Assembly (NCBI RefSeq): GCF_000717655.1
Contig: NZ_JNZY01000038.1
Location: forward strand, 1 to 60,478
Source: Streptomyces katrae
Lineage (GTDB): Bacteria > Actinomycetota > Actinomycetes > Streptomycetales > Streptomycetaceae
Length of the DNA stretch: 60,478 bases
Direction: 5' to 3'
Of the stretch, positions 44,401 through 51,933 are shown in pieces; the stretch's first letter is position 1, and each line of letters opens with the position of its first letter. A program made the translations under genes and the position numbers. The notes below the pieces were generated by a model that did no database searches, was not told where the DNA came from, and saw only the letters and a program-made list of their open reading frames with translations.

Positions 44401-44701
44401 CGACACCGCCCATACCCTCGCCCGCTGGCACACCGACGGGACCGCCCCCGACCTCGACGCCGCCCGCCGCACCGTCCAGCAAGGCCTCGACATCGAAGAG
44501 ACCTCGGAAGTCCTCTACCGGGACCTGCTCCACATCGAATGGGCCGCGGACAACCAGGCATCCATCCGCAGGACCATCGCCCGAGTGCAGCAGATGGCCC
44601 GCACCTACGACATCACCCTCGACACCCTCACCGAAGACACCATCAACCTCGTCCTGTCCAGCCGGCCCTCCCCCACGACAGCCGAGAACACAGCGTCGTG
44701 A
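41462..44701 (+). CDS. large LysM-BTAD membrane protein of the Tad unit
   Basis: A 1079-residue protein from ATG 41462 with GAGAAGGA upstream. It has N-terminal membrane helices and two LysM motifs (RDIRPAESLWSIAAERLGDG; TVRRGDSLSGIAATTLGNAD). A long proline/threonine linker and a further membrane helix near residue 400 come next. The cytoplasmic C terminus ends with a SARP/BTAD-like domain (IEMLGPLRITGGLG...ARRTVQQGLDIEETSEVLYR). Similar proteins accompany Tad clusters in Streptomyces. It could link wall binding outside to a regulatory or scaffold domain inside. No HTH is obvious before the BTAD part. It is the last gene before a terminator. Confidence 0.82.
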   Translation: MPKPTPAPTPPRRRAGAQTAAAMLRGLLALTVLAALLAGLPALLWWATALVGPPGLAALTSLLSTEDSGQVFLLVLAAAAWAGWACFACAVLLEIPAQLRGRTAPQIRGLLGQRAAAALVGAVMLALPAGTALAAPATAAPAPTPHISASAAPVPGTQTSAAGGAETSEPAASTADTHTVRDIRPAESLWSIAAERLGDGERWGDIAALNEGHTMGDGTVFHADRPIQPGWSLRLPADARPAATGGTNPQQTGAAPATYTVRRGDSLSGIAATTLGNADRYQEIFDLNKGQALPDGSVFTDPDLIHPGQRLTLPQPATATPTPPQTPPPTPAPAAPPATATPSPAAPAPSASSPATPEPAPSTTAPSAGGPQQTTPTPVTPSPSDTTTPNTHSPATINWALIAGIGTLLAASLAGALGVRRIMQQRQRRAGQTIAQDPDPTSLEQILGATSEPAGIELLDRVLRTLAHHTAQAERELPALRGARLDAADITLLLDEPAEPITPFTAGGDPRAWTLDAQAVLLPADQVKDVQAPYPGLVTLGATQTGLLLADLMTCNVLLLDGEADEVLEVARALALELGTCAWTDYSEILTTGLGARLAGLLPQGRIRTMPHLPAVAADLGELLLAAHQSGEQVLPWLLIGAGDSDQEHVTQLADALAAARTLHTAVVLPATDTTRRAFPHAEILDTTRDQDVGLALLDEPVTLQRITDEQYLQYIHALQVSVQEPATATGAWEFAEDHDQPAATSAPLTVRVTSEGAHDPGNPFPALLAATAPSGPAAAETEAAHAAEAADTKGQPSAGTPGEHARPGQPSKLIPAARTTAERGDEDTVVCIEMLGPLRITGGLGSAHSPRTNAIAALIHLRPGRSAEYLCQAMDPLHPWSTRTLHSRLSELRNQIGLADDGYPLLPRPKSGSGYVFHPAVTSDWDRFQQLASRGLAAGPEGGIADLETAMGLVRGKPFDGRTLPWADPVIQDMLSRITDTAHTLARWHTDGTAPDLDAARRTVQQGLDIEETSEVLYRDLLHIEWAADNQASIRRTIARVQQMARTYDITLDTLTEDTINLVLSSRPSPTTAENTAS

Positions 44702-44721
44702 TACCCAGCACGGCATAGATC

Positions 44722-44755
44722 GGTGTGGGCCCCGGCAGTTGCAGAGGCCCACACC
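44722..44755 (+). terminator. terminator of the Tad unit
   Basis: Perfect 10-bp arms GGTGTGGGCC (44722-44731) and GGCCCACACC (44746-44755) with a 14-nt loop begin 20 bp after the last stop codon. It closes the long rightward unit. Confidence 0.75.
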
Positions 44756-44873
44756 CAATTTCAGAGCGGGCTCGCGGTCCAGCGTTCAGGTGGCTTTGTT
44801 CACTTCACCAGAGCCGATCTCTCGCGTGCAAAGCCGGGGTCACTGGCCAACGTACTGAGCGTCGAGCCGTCAC

Positions 44874-44895
44874 CACAGAATGTGTGCCAGACCCC
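44874..44895. repeat. solitary Tn3-like inverted repeat end
   Basis: The minus strand reads GGGGTCTGGCACACATTC, the same end sequence as the miniature element at 46363-46509. Orientation shows an end whose element would have lain to the left. It is a scar of an earlier transposition. Confidence 0.55.
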
Positions 44896-44961
44896 GGGAA
44901 CGGGAGGCACCCCGTGGCGACCTCTGCCGTCCGAGTTGAGTCAGGGAGAACTCAGGGCCGG

Positions 44962-46179
44962 TCACGAGGCCAACCGAGCTCCGGCAGCGGCCCGTACCTC
45001 TGGTGTTTCCATGGGGTCGTCGCGGAGTACGGCGATGCGGTGCAGTGTCTGCGGGTGGTGGGGTGCCGAGGCGATGCCCAGCAGCCGTGCCCGTTCCTCG
45101 CAGTCCCAGAGCGACTCGGTGTACGCGTCGTCCAAGCCGGAAGGATCGATCACGGCGAGCGCCATCAGGTAGTCAGCGCGCTCGTACGAGTGCGGGGTGT
45201 GACGCCAATAGCGCCAAAGGACGGGCACGGCGTCGGCGGCCTCGGGTCCGAAGCGGGCCAGTCTCCTCGCCGTCGTGTCGGGACCGCACCAGGCACGCGC
45301 CTTCCACTGATCGGCCAGTTCGGTGACGAGCCCCGGTAGCGCCTCAGGCCCGGGGTGGTCGGACAAGACCTCCGCCCCCAGCTGGGCCAGCCACTCCCGA
45401 TTGTCCAGGGCCCACTCACGCGCCGCCGGCACGGCGAGGACTCCGAGGCGCTTGACCGCCCGCCAGAGCAGGGGCAGGGGCCGGCGGCCGTCCGGGGTTC
45501 CGAGGGAAGGCACGAGCGGGATCAGCCCCTCGGCCGGCTCCCGCCCGGCCAGCGCACCCAGAGCATGGATCTTCATGTTGAATTCCGTGCCGTCGGCGGC
45601 CAGCAGGGCGAGCAGCTCCTCGTCGCTCAGCCCGCCAAGGGACGGCCGCGGAGGGAATCGGCGGCCCGGCACCTCGATCCCGAACCGGCTCCACGGCTCG
45701 AAAGACCACGGAAGATCCTCCTCCTCGCCGATCCGGGCGCGCGCGACGTCGCCCAGGTCCTCCCACCACTCGGCCGGCCAGCCATCCGCGACCGACTCCA
45801 GTACGGAGACCCAGTGCTTGCCTTCCCGAATGTATGCCCGAAGTCCCTCCCGGGCTTCATCCGAACCGGCGAGGGCGAGCAGCTCCAGCACATCGGCGGC
45901 CCGCAAGCACTCCTCCTCATCCCCCGCCAGCTGGTCGACGACCGGCGTAGGCGGCAGCTTGAGGTCCCGGATCAGCCGCGCCTGGTAGAGGTAGCGGGTG
46001 TCGGTCTGGTAGTCCCACTTCCAGTCCCGGCGAGTCCCGTCGTACACGAACGGCGCGGCGGCCTCAGGGTCATACCGTGCGCGCTGCGCGCCCAGCCCCC
46101 GGCCGCGCTGCAGCAGCCCTTCCAGCGTGTCATGGCATGCATAGGACAGGGTGCGGGACGTCTCATCGTGATAGCTCAT
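44962..46179 (-). CDS. HEAT-like repeat protein, hypothetical
   Basis: About 405 residues from ATG 46179 (a GTG directly before it is also possible). The body is a run of alpha-helical pairs (EECLRAADVLELLALAGSDE, KIHALGALAGREPAEGLIPL, REWLAQLGAEVLSDHPGPEA) suggesting HEAT-like repeats used as a protein scaffold. There is no signal or membrane helix. No family name is recognised. It converges on the Tad unit across the terminator and Tn3-like scar. Confidence 0.7.
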   Translation of the reverse strand: MSYHDETSRTLSYACHDTLEGLLQRGRGLGAQRARYDPEAAAPFVYDGTRRDWKWDYQTDTRYLYQARLIRDLKLPPTPVVDQLAGDEEECLRAADVLELLALAGSDEAREGLRAYIREGKHWVSVLESVADGWPAEWWEDLGDVARARIGEEEDLPWSFEPWSRFGIEVPGRRFPPRPSLGGLSDEELLALLAADGTEFNMKIHALGALAGREPAEGLIPLVPSLGTPDGRRPLPLLWRAVKRLGVLAVPAAREWALDNREWLAQLGAEVLSDHPGPEALPGLVTELADQWKARAWCGPDTTARRLARFGPEAADAVPVLWRYWRHTPHSYERADYLMALAVIDPSGLDDAYTESLWDCEERARLLGIASAPHHPQTLHRIAVLRDDPMETPEVRAAAGARLAS

Positions 46180-46362
46180 CACGCCACACCCTGCCTGGCT
46201 GGAGGCGCGGTTTCCATGCGTTATCGGCCCGAGCCACCGGACGCAGTCGTCTCAGCGGCTCGGCCGCGACCGGTGACGACCGGCAAGAGCCGCCCAGCGC
46301 CAACGAACAAGAGACGGGTGGACGGGACCCTGCCAGCCCCGCAGCCCCCTACTGTCGAAACC

Positions 46363-46509
46363 CGGGTTATGGCACACATTCCGTGAACGATCTTGCTGGC
46401 TATCCGTCAGCATGGCGGTGCGCACCACGTGAGCTGTGCGGATTGGATGTCACGAGAGGGCTGGTGGAGCCCGAGCCAAGATCGTTCACGGAATGTGTGC
46501 CAGAACCCC
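46363..46509. mobile_element. Tn3-type miniature inverted-repeat element (TIME-like)
   Basis: A 147-bp non-coding element. Its ends form a 26-bp perfect inverted repeat (46370-46395 and 46477-46502), extending to about 32 bp with one mismatch. The right end, read inward, starts GGGGTTCTGGCACACATTCC, the shape of a Tn3-family end. No direct target repeat was found. The inside has no open frame of note. Such elements are mobilised in trans by a full Tn3 transposase. Confidence 0.7.
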
Positions 46510-46529
46510 TAACTCGTGAACAGAGCCAT

Positions 46530-46784
46530 TCAGGCGAGCGCCGCCACCCGGTGACGGGCCGCGGCGAGGAGTTCGGCACGAGCCTGCCACTCACCGGCAG
46601 GCTGCCGCGTCACCCACTCCTCCCGCACTTCCGCCACCGCCGCGCAGACCGCCAGTACTTCCTCAGCCATCGCTTCGTCCAAGGCATCCAGCTGCGGCCC
46701 CGTGACGACCACCGGCCCGTAGAAGCCGTACGGGATCTCCATCCTCCGCCACACAGACGCCAGCACCCACACCGACAGATTCAT
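46530..46784 (-). CDS. small hypothetical protein with DUF3846-like motif
   Basis: From ATG 46784 (MNLSVWVLASVWRRMEIPYG) the frame gives 84 residues; a longer frame reaches 46883 but overlaps the Tn3 remnant. It contains YGFYGPVVVTGPQLDALDEA, which shares GPVVVTG with the protein at 4079-4483, then a helix of the AVCAAVAEVREEWVTR type. It may be a plasmid accessory protein. The ribosome site is weak. Confidence 0.5.
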   Translation of the reverse strand: MNLSVWVLASVWRRMEIPYGFYGPVVVTGPQLDALDEAMAEEVLAVCAAVAEVREEWVTRQPAGEWQARAELLAAARHRVAALA

Positions 46785-46900
46785 CGGCAACCGCTCACAC
46801 TGCCCGTTCCCATGCACATGGAGCTGCGTCCTGCGGTGATAGACCGCCGTATCCGCTGGACCGCCCACGGCGGCGCGCACCACCTGCCGCCGCCCCGCGT

Positions 46901-47014
46901 CTGGTCGTCAACGCCGTGGTGCTGTGGAACACCCGCTACCTGGACGCCGCCGTGGCCCGTCTCCGCGCCGAGGGCCTCGACTTCAAGGACGAGGACGTCG
47001 CCCGCTGGCATTGA
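46901..47014 (+). pseudogene. Tn3-family transposase C-terminal remnant
   Basis: A 37-residue frame reads VVNAVVLWNTRYLDAAVARL, then RAEGLDFKDEDVARWH and a stop. This is the conserved C terminus of Tn3-family TnpA. The rest of the gene and its end repeat are absent, and the terminal LSP(L) motif is replaced. Confidence 0.85.
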
Positions 47015-47120
47015 CCGACGAACGGGGAGCAATGGAGTCCCCGGATAGCTCACCAGCCCTGGCACAGCCGCGCCTCGCTTCCGTCGAGCGGTGAGCACGC
47101 TGCCAGTCACCGGGCATGCA

Positions 47121-47790
47121 GCTGTCCTGTCTCACTGAGGATCGGCCGCTCTCACTGAACTTGGACCACGAAACGCTCGGTCTATGGCCGGTGCGGGGCT
47201 TCTGGAGGCAACGGCCGAGGTTCATCTTCGTGGGGAGGCCTGGGGCCGACAGCGCCTCACGTCTGGCCCGGGGCGACATCCAGGTCGCGACGCATCGCTC
47301 CGCGAAGGGCTCGGGCGGCGGTCTCGTATGCTGCGCGCGCTGCCCGGTACGTCTCGTTCTCGGAAGTAGCTCCGTTCACGACCTGCTCCCGAAGGTCTCG
47401 CAGCGCTGCGTGCACCTGATCAGTGAGCGCCAGCACCTCCGTCGGCGCGCAGAGCTGCAACTGCTGGCGGAGCTCGTAGGCTTCACTCTCGCGCACTGTG
47501 TCACGTGCCTGCCGGGTCTGCTGCTCCGGCGGCTCCTGGACGTTATGAGCGATGTCGCGCAGCTGACTCCGGGTCCGTGACAGGGCGACGAGGTACTCGC
47601 CATACACCTGGCGTCGAAGCTGCTCGCCGCGGACGTCCTTCTCACGACGTGCTCGGGCACGGTCGACAGCGAGTGTCGATCCGACGCCGAGTAACGCCCC
47701 AAGACCAGTGCCTACGAGCGTTCCCCAGTCCACTGTGCTCCCTGACCGTCGAAGCAGCTGAGCGGCCAACCTTCAGTGAGACAGGGCAGC
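47121..47790. mobile_element. cassette framed by 30-bp inverted repeats
   Basis: Inverted repeats 47121-47150 and 47761-47790 match at 26 of 30 positions (core CTGTCTCACTGA). They frame a 670-bp segment with one leftward gene (47257-47733). The layout is that of a small non-autonomous transposon with a passenger gene, although no target duplication is visible. It may also be a chance palindrome from two partial copies of one element. Confidence 0.5.
47257..47733 (-). CDS. single-pass membrane protein with coiled coil
   Basis: The GTG at 47733 with GGAG upstream gives 158 residues: VDWGTLVGTGLGALLGVGST as membrane helix, then charged helices (DRARARREKDVRGEQLRRQV) and an ETYRAARAAYETAARALRGA end. 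It is similar in plan to the protein at 15039-15557. The 30-bp inverted repeats around it suggest it moves as a cassette. Function unknown. Confidence 0.7.
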   Translation of the reverse strand: MDWGTLVGTGLGALLGVGSTLAVDRARARREKDVRGEQLRRQVYGEYLVALSRTRSQLRDIAHNVQEPPEQQTRQARDTVRESEAYELRQQLQLCAPTEVLALTDQVHAALRDLREQVVNGATSENETYRAARAAYETAARALRGAMRRDLDVAPGQT

Positions 47791-48250
47791 AGCGGTGTAG
47801 GTGTCCTTGGACAGTGAAGCCAGTCGCCCTGTCATCCAATCGAGGCGTTTGACACCGAACCTATGCGTCCATGCCCTCGCGTCTCCCCGACCGGCCGGTC
47901 GCCTACCGTCTGCTGCCGGCCAGGCGGCCCGGCCTCACTTCACGTGCCGACCGAGGAACCGGTTCCCGTTTTCCACCACGAACCACGGGGTACCGGTGTG
48001 CCCGGCCACAGACCGTTGTCCGAGCCGTGGTCAGGCCTGGCGCCGAAGCCGCCGGAGAAGAGGAGGTGTCAGCGATGATCCGAGTCATGCCGGGGCAGAC
48101 CCGATCCGTCGCACGAGCCGGTTTACGGGCGCGCATACGCCGTCAGCAAGCGGGCGCGGCCTCCGCCTGAATGCCGGTGCGAACGCGGCGGGTTGGGGCA
48201 TGCTGGGCGGTGCGCTCACGCGCTCTACTTCGGTGGGAGGAGGCCGGTCG
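47791..48250. other. intergenic stretch
   Basis: Open frames exist but none has a domain, and the plus-strand frame that leads into the regulator lacks a credible upstream start. I see nothing specific apart from a GGAGGAGG ribosome site at the end. Confidence 0.45.
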
Positions 48251-49252
48251 GTGTTACGCATTCACTTCACGGCGGAAGACCTCGCCCGGACACGGGTGGC
48301 CGCAACGATCGGCGTCGCAGCGGAGGTCTACTACAGTCTGGAGCTGCTGAGGGAGAACCGGGAGCTTCCTCATTTCCGCTCGTGGCGGTCAGCGGTCGCG
48401 GGCCGGATGGGAGCCGACACGCGCCCCCTGACGTCCCTGGTTCCGGTGCGCGGTCCCGGGCTTGATCTGCTGGCCCTGATGGGTGATGTGCCCTCTGTAG
48501 ACCACGCCGTGGACAATCTGCTGCACGCCCCAGTGTCCCGGCTGCGACGCGAGTTCGAGGGGCTCGACTTTCACCCAGGGCACCTGCCATGGGCCAGACA
48601 GGTGTCCGAGGGTGACCGCGACGCGCGGCGGGAGCTCGCCGAGGCCGTGCGTGCCTGCCATCGGCTGACCGTGGAGCCCTACTGGCATCAAGGGCGGTCC
48701 GAGCTGGTCGCGCTGACCACCCGTTGCGCGAACCTGGTGTTGGAGGGAGGCATCGATCTGCTGCTGCGTTCGGTCTGCGCGCCACTGGTCCGCTGGCGTC
48801 CGCCGGTGCTCGAAGCTCCCTACCCGCGCCGAGTTGAGGTGCGTCTCCAGGGAAGGGGGTTGATCATCACGCCCACGGTCTTCGCGAAGCTCCCGGTGAG
48901 TTTTCTGTGGGACCCGCTCGATCCCGCCCAGCCACCCCGACTGACCGTGCCTGCTCTCCGTCGGCCGCTGACTGGTACCGGACCGGCGGAGGCAGACGGC
49001 TCCGCCGTGCGGAACCTGGAGTTGCTGCTCGGCCGCACGCGAGCTGCCGCTCTGCAGGTGACAGCGGAAGGCTGCACGACGAGCGAACTGGCCCGTCGCC
49101 TCAACGTCACTGCCGCAGCGGCTAGTCAGCACGCGACCGTGCTGCGGAACACGGACCTCATCACCACCAGCCGCCGAGGCAGGTCCGTTCTGCACGTCAT
49201 CACCCCTCTCGGGCTGGCCCTGCTGCGGACCGGTGTTCTGACGGAACCCTGA
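48251..49252 (+). CDS. ArsR-type winged-helix regulator (long form)
   Basis: The GTG at 48251 (VLRIHFTAEDLARTRVA) with GGAGGAGG upstream gives 333 residues. This opening is the standard start of a large Streptomyces ArsR-like family. The C-terminal 80 residues form the winged helix (LQVTAEGCTTSELARRLNVT, ASQHATVLRNTDLITTSRRG). The family acts as dimeric repressors or activators. No target can be read here. Confidence 0.85.
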   Translation: MLRIHFTAEDLARTRVAATIGVAAEVYYSLELLRENRELPHFRSWRSAVAGRMGADTRPLTSLVPVRGPGLDLLALMGDVPSVDHAVDNLLHAPVSRLRREFEGLDFHPGHLPWARQVSEGDRDARRELAEAVRACHRLTVEPYWHQGRSELVALTTRCANLVLEGGIDLLLRSVCAPLVRWRPPVLEAPYPRRVEVRLQGRGLIITPTVFAKLPVSFLWDPLDPAQPPRLTVPALRRPLTGTGPAEADGSAVRNLELLLGRTRAAALQVTAEGCTTSELARRLNVTAAAASQHATVLRNTDLITTSRRGRSVLHVITPLGLALLRTGVLTEP

Positions 49253-49364
49253 GGCCCGAGGGCGCCGCGGGGTCAGACCCGTTTGCGCAGTGCCGCCCTG
49301 CTCGGGGACCACCGGACACTCGCCCCGAGGGCGCGTGCGGCGCCGCGACTGCCGTCCCGCCCCT

Positions 49365-49380
49365 TTAAGCCGTGGCTTAA
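49365..49380. promoter_or_regulatory. palindrome upstream of secreted protein gene
   Basis: A perfect 7-bp inverted repeat, TTAAGCC/GGCTTAA, has a 2-nt centre and lies 73 bp before the secreted protein gene. It is AT-richer than its surroundings, as an operator might be. Confidence 0.4.
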
Positions 49381-49452
49381 CAGGTAGGCCGCAGGTGGCC
49401 GACCCGCCCAGGATGTGAAGCCGCAACCGGCTCATCCCATCCTGGAGATCGC

Positions 49453-49902
49453 ATGAAGACTCATCTCGCTGCCGCCGTCGGTTCCGTCGTGCTGACCGCG
49501 GGCACCTTGCTGGGTGCTCCCGCCGCCGGCGCGCAGACCGCGAACGCGAGCGCCTATCCTCCCCCCAGTGAGTTCACCATCAATTTCGGTGCCACGTGGA
49601 CCAGGGGAACCATCACTTGGTACAACCGATCGGTCCGAGTCGTTGGGCAGCACAGGTCCGCAGTGTCGGACAGTCTGGTGACGTGCCGGACCACGTGGGC
49701 CTACGCCCTCCAAGGGGACCGTGGCGTGGTCGGCTCGGGCGGCGGCTCCCCGATCGCCTGCGGCGCCATCGAGTCCTACGACTTCGTCGTGCCTGCGGAC
49801 CAGCCCGGCGGTGCCGCATACGTCAGGGTCTGTCTCGATGACGGGAACCTCAAGGACCTCGAGTGCCTGCGCATCCCCAGGCCCCTTCCGTCTGCGAGCT
49901 GA
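49453..49902 (+). CDS. small secreted protein (copy 1)
   Basis: A 149-residue protein with a signal peptide (MKTHLAAAVGSVVLTAGTLL, cleavage after AAGAQT). The mature part has four cysteines and a beta-rich body with TITWYNRSVRVVG and AAYVRVCLDDGN. It is likely exported and disulfide-bonded. Its paralog is encoded 1.1 kb downstream with near-identical leader and signal sequence. The family is unrecognised. Confidence 0.75.
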   Translation: MKTHLAAAVGSVVLTAGTLLGAPAAGAQTANASAYPPPSEFTINFGATWTRGTITWYNRSVRVVGQHRSAVSDSLVTCRTTWAYALQGDRGVVGSGGGSPIACGAIESYDFVVPADQPGGAAYVRVCLDDGNLKDLECLRIPRPLPSAS

Positions 49903-50550
49903 GGCCAGCTGGAAAGCCCGGTCGCAGCTGCTGGAGACCCGCGCCTGGTGGGTGCCGGCGCGGCCGGCGCCTGGGTCAGGTGAGCCTGCGAACCGCAGGT
50001 ACCTGACCCCTTGGCCAGCAGGTCGGAGCGCTGCCACCGTGCCATCGCCCCGACGTCGCGGAGAACTCCGAAGAGAAACCCGAGACGGAGCCCCGGAGAG
50101 AGGTTCGAACGGGGGTTGGAACAGAAGCCGAGAGGGGACCAGGGCCGCGCCGGACGTGCGGGGGCCGCCCGCTGGAGATCGCCGCCGGGCTGGAGGTGCA
50201 GGGCATCACCGACCGCACCGCCGCGCGCTTCCGGCACGACGTGTTCTCGCTGGCCGAGGAGCTCTACGCCCGCACCCCGCGGGGACGAGCCGGCCGCGCC
50301 CCGTGCCGTCCGCCCGTTCGACGCCCGGACACAGGCGTCCCCGGACGGGTCCCCGCCCTGGTCGACACCCTTGCCGGCATCTGGGCCGACGCCCACCCCG
50401 AACTCGTCGATACCCCCGGCGCCGCCACCGAAAAGCTCTCGGTTCCCGCTCTGCGCCGCCAGATCACCGGACACCTCAATCACGAAGGCTTCAACCTGGT
50501 CTGCGCCTACGCGGGCGGAACGAACCGGCTCATCCCATCCTGGAGATCGC
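49903..50550 (+). pseudogene. remnants of unrelated genes between the duplicated secreted genes
   Basis: A plus-strand frame near 50160-50300 reads GITDRTAARFRHDVFSLAEE and LYARTPRG, which resembles part of a conserved Streptomyces membrane protein. Later WADAHPELVDTPGAATEKLS looks like another fragment. Neither has a start or full domain. Confidence 0.35.
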
Positions 50551-50638
50551 ATGAAGGCTCATCTCGCCGCCGCCCTCGGTTCCGTCGTGCTGACCGCGGG
50601 CACCTTGCTGGGCGCTCCCGCCGCCGGCGCGCAGACCG
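50523..50638 (+). repeat. second copy of a 117-bp leader/signal-peptide repeat
   Basis: The segment from 50523 is nearly identical to the one from 49425: the same leader ending CTGGAGATCGCATGAAG and the same signal-peptide coding. The copies are 1098 bp apart in direct orientation, so recombination between them could delete or duplicate the interval. Confidence 0.75.
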
Positions 50639-50952
50639 CCGCCTACTCGACCACCCCTTTCGACGTTACATTCGGTGCCAGCTACCTCCGCGGCACCTTG
50701 ACTTGGTACAACCGGTCGGTCGGGGCCGATGGAACACTCCGGGCCGTCGGCTGCTACAGGGCGTGGTTCGGCACGTACGGTGCCTCTGGCGAGGAGCTCG
50801 GCGCCTGGGACACCGGCATTAAGTGTGATGGGACGTATCCGTTCAGGATCGGAATTCCTGCGGATGCGCCCCGCGGGGCCGCGTACGTCAGGGTCTGTAT
50901 TGACGATGTGACTGCGCATTCAAGCCACTGCGGTCGGTACAACCGGCCCTGA
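50551..50952 (+). CDS. small secreted protein (copy 2)
   Basis: A 133-residue paralog of the gene at 49453. The signal peptide is almost identical (MKAHLAAALGSVVLTAGTLL), the mature part keeps GTLTWYNRSVGADG, four cysteines and RGAAYVRVCIDD, but otherwise diverges strongly. Conserved signal with fast-changing mature sequence suggests an exported, variable protein. Confidence 0.72.
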   Translation: MKAHLAAALGSVVLTAGTLLGAPAAGAQTAAYSTTPFDVTFGASYLRGTLTWYNRSVGADGTLRAVGCYRAWFGTYGASGEELGAWDTGIKCDGTYPFRIGIPADAPRGAAYVRVCIDDVTAHSSHCGRYNRP

Positions 50953-51529
50953 CCCATCCGACCGGCCGGAAAGTGGCGTTGCCACACCAGCCCCGGGGTG
51001 GAGCAACACGCGACGCCCCGGAAGCTCCTCTCGCCACCCCACGAGGCAGCGATTCCTGCCATCGACGGCCAAGCCCCCTGAGGACAGCACGCAGTTCCCC
51101 TTCGCCCGTCGCACACTCGAAAGCGAGCGGACGCAGCAACCTGTCAGGTGATCGATGGCTACCGGTCCGGTCCTGCGCCTATGCGCCGGCCGCTGCCGCA
51201 TACGTCAGCGCCGAACTGGCGTGGGCCCAGGAGCAATTCCGCTGTCCAGCAATGTGCCCTGGCGAGCATCGTGACGGCCTGCCAGGGCTCGGGTGTGGCC
51301 CAGGCTCTCGGAGGCAAGCTGCGATTGCGCTGGGCTCACCAGCACCGCGGACGCCGGCCGGATACGCGGACCGGTATCAGACCGCTCCTGGCCATGCTGG
51401 CTCGACACGGGTATCACCTGAGGTCGACTGCGTACGCGCCTCCGTCCAACTTCCAACCGCCTGTGCCCTCGCAGGGGGCTGGTGACTTTGGAGAGTCCGT
51501 CATGACCGATGACCGATGGAGGTGGGATC
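50953..51529. other. intergenic stretch
   Basis: No supported gene; several short frames show no domain. It ends at the heptamer array. Confidence 0.45.
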
Positions 51530-51933
51530 GGTCACCGGTCACCGGTCACCGGTCACCGGTCACCGGTCACCGGTCACCGGTCACCGGTCATCCTGACCAT
51601 CGGTCATCGGTCAAATCGCAGGTCAAAGGGGTGCGGGTGTTGGACCGGTCACGATGGAGCCAGCCGAGCACGACGACGTGCCGGGGCTCGCCCACGCGGG
51701 CCGCTCGCGTCGAATGGGGCTCCAGACCGGCGTGCTGGTGACCTCGCACCGGTGAGGTGATAGTCGGTGACTCACCGATTCTGTAACCGGATTGGTCACC
51801 GAATCAGTCACCAGTCGCGCCGTCACGAGGGCCGGTCAGGCCGTGACCGGTCACCGGTCGCGTCACGAGTTCACCAGTTGTCGGTCAGCGGTCACGGAGG
51901 CGTCGGTCACCGGTCACGCGGGGGCGGTCAGCT
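51530..51933. repeat. GGTCACC heptamer array and scattered copies
   Basis: Eight perfect tandem copies of GGTCACC start every 7 bp from 51530 to 51579 (array 51530-51585). They are followed by a degenerate GGTCATC at 51586. Many single or paired GGTCAC/GGTGA copies continue to about 51920. The array adjoins the 3' end of a decayed SpdB-like gene. It is a candidate plasmid origin or transfer (clt-like) site. The related GGTGAG/CTCACC motif appears before both large operons. Confidence 0.75.

Noticed and set aside
51530..51585. CRISPR array
   Set aside because: The unit is 7 bp without spacers, so it is a simple tandem array.
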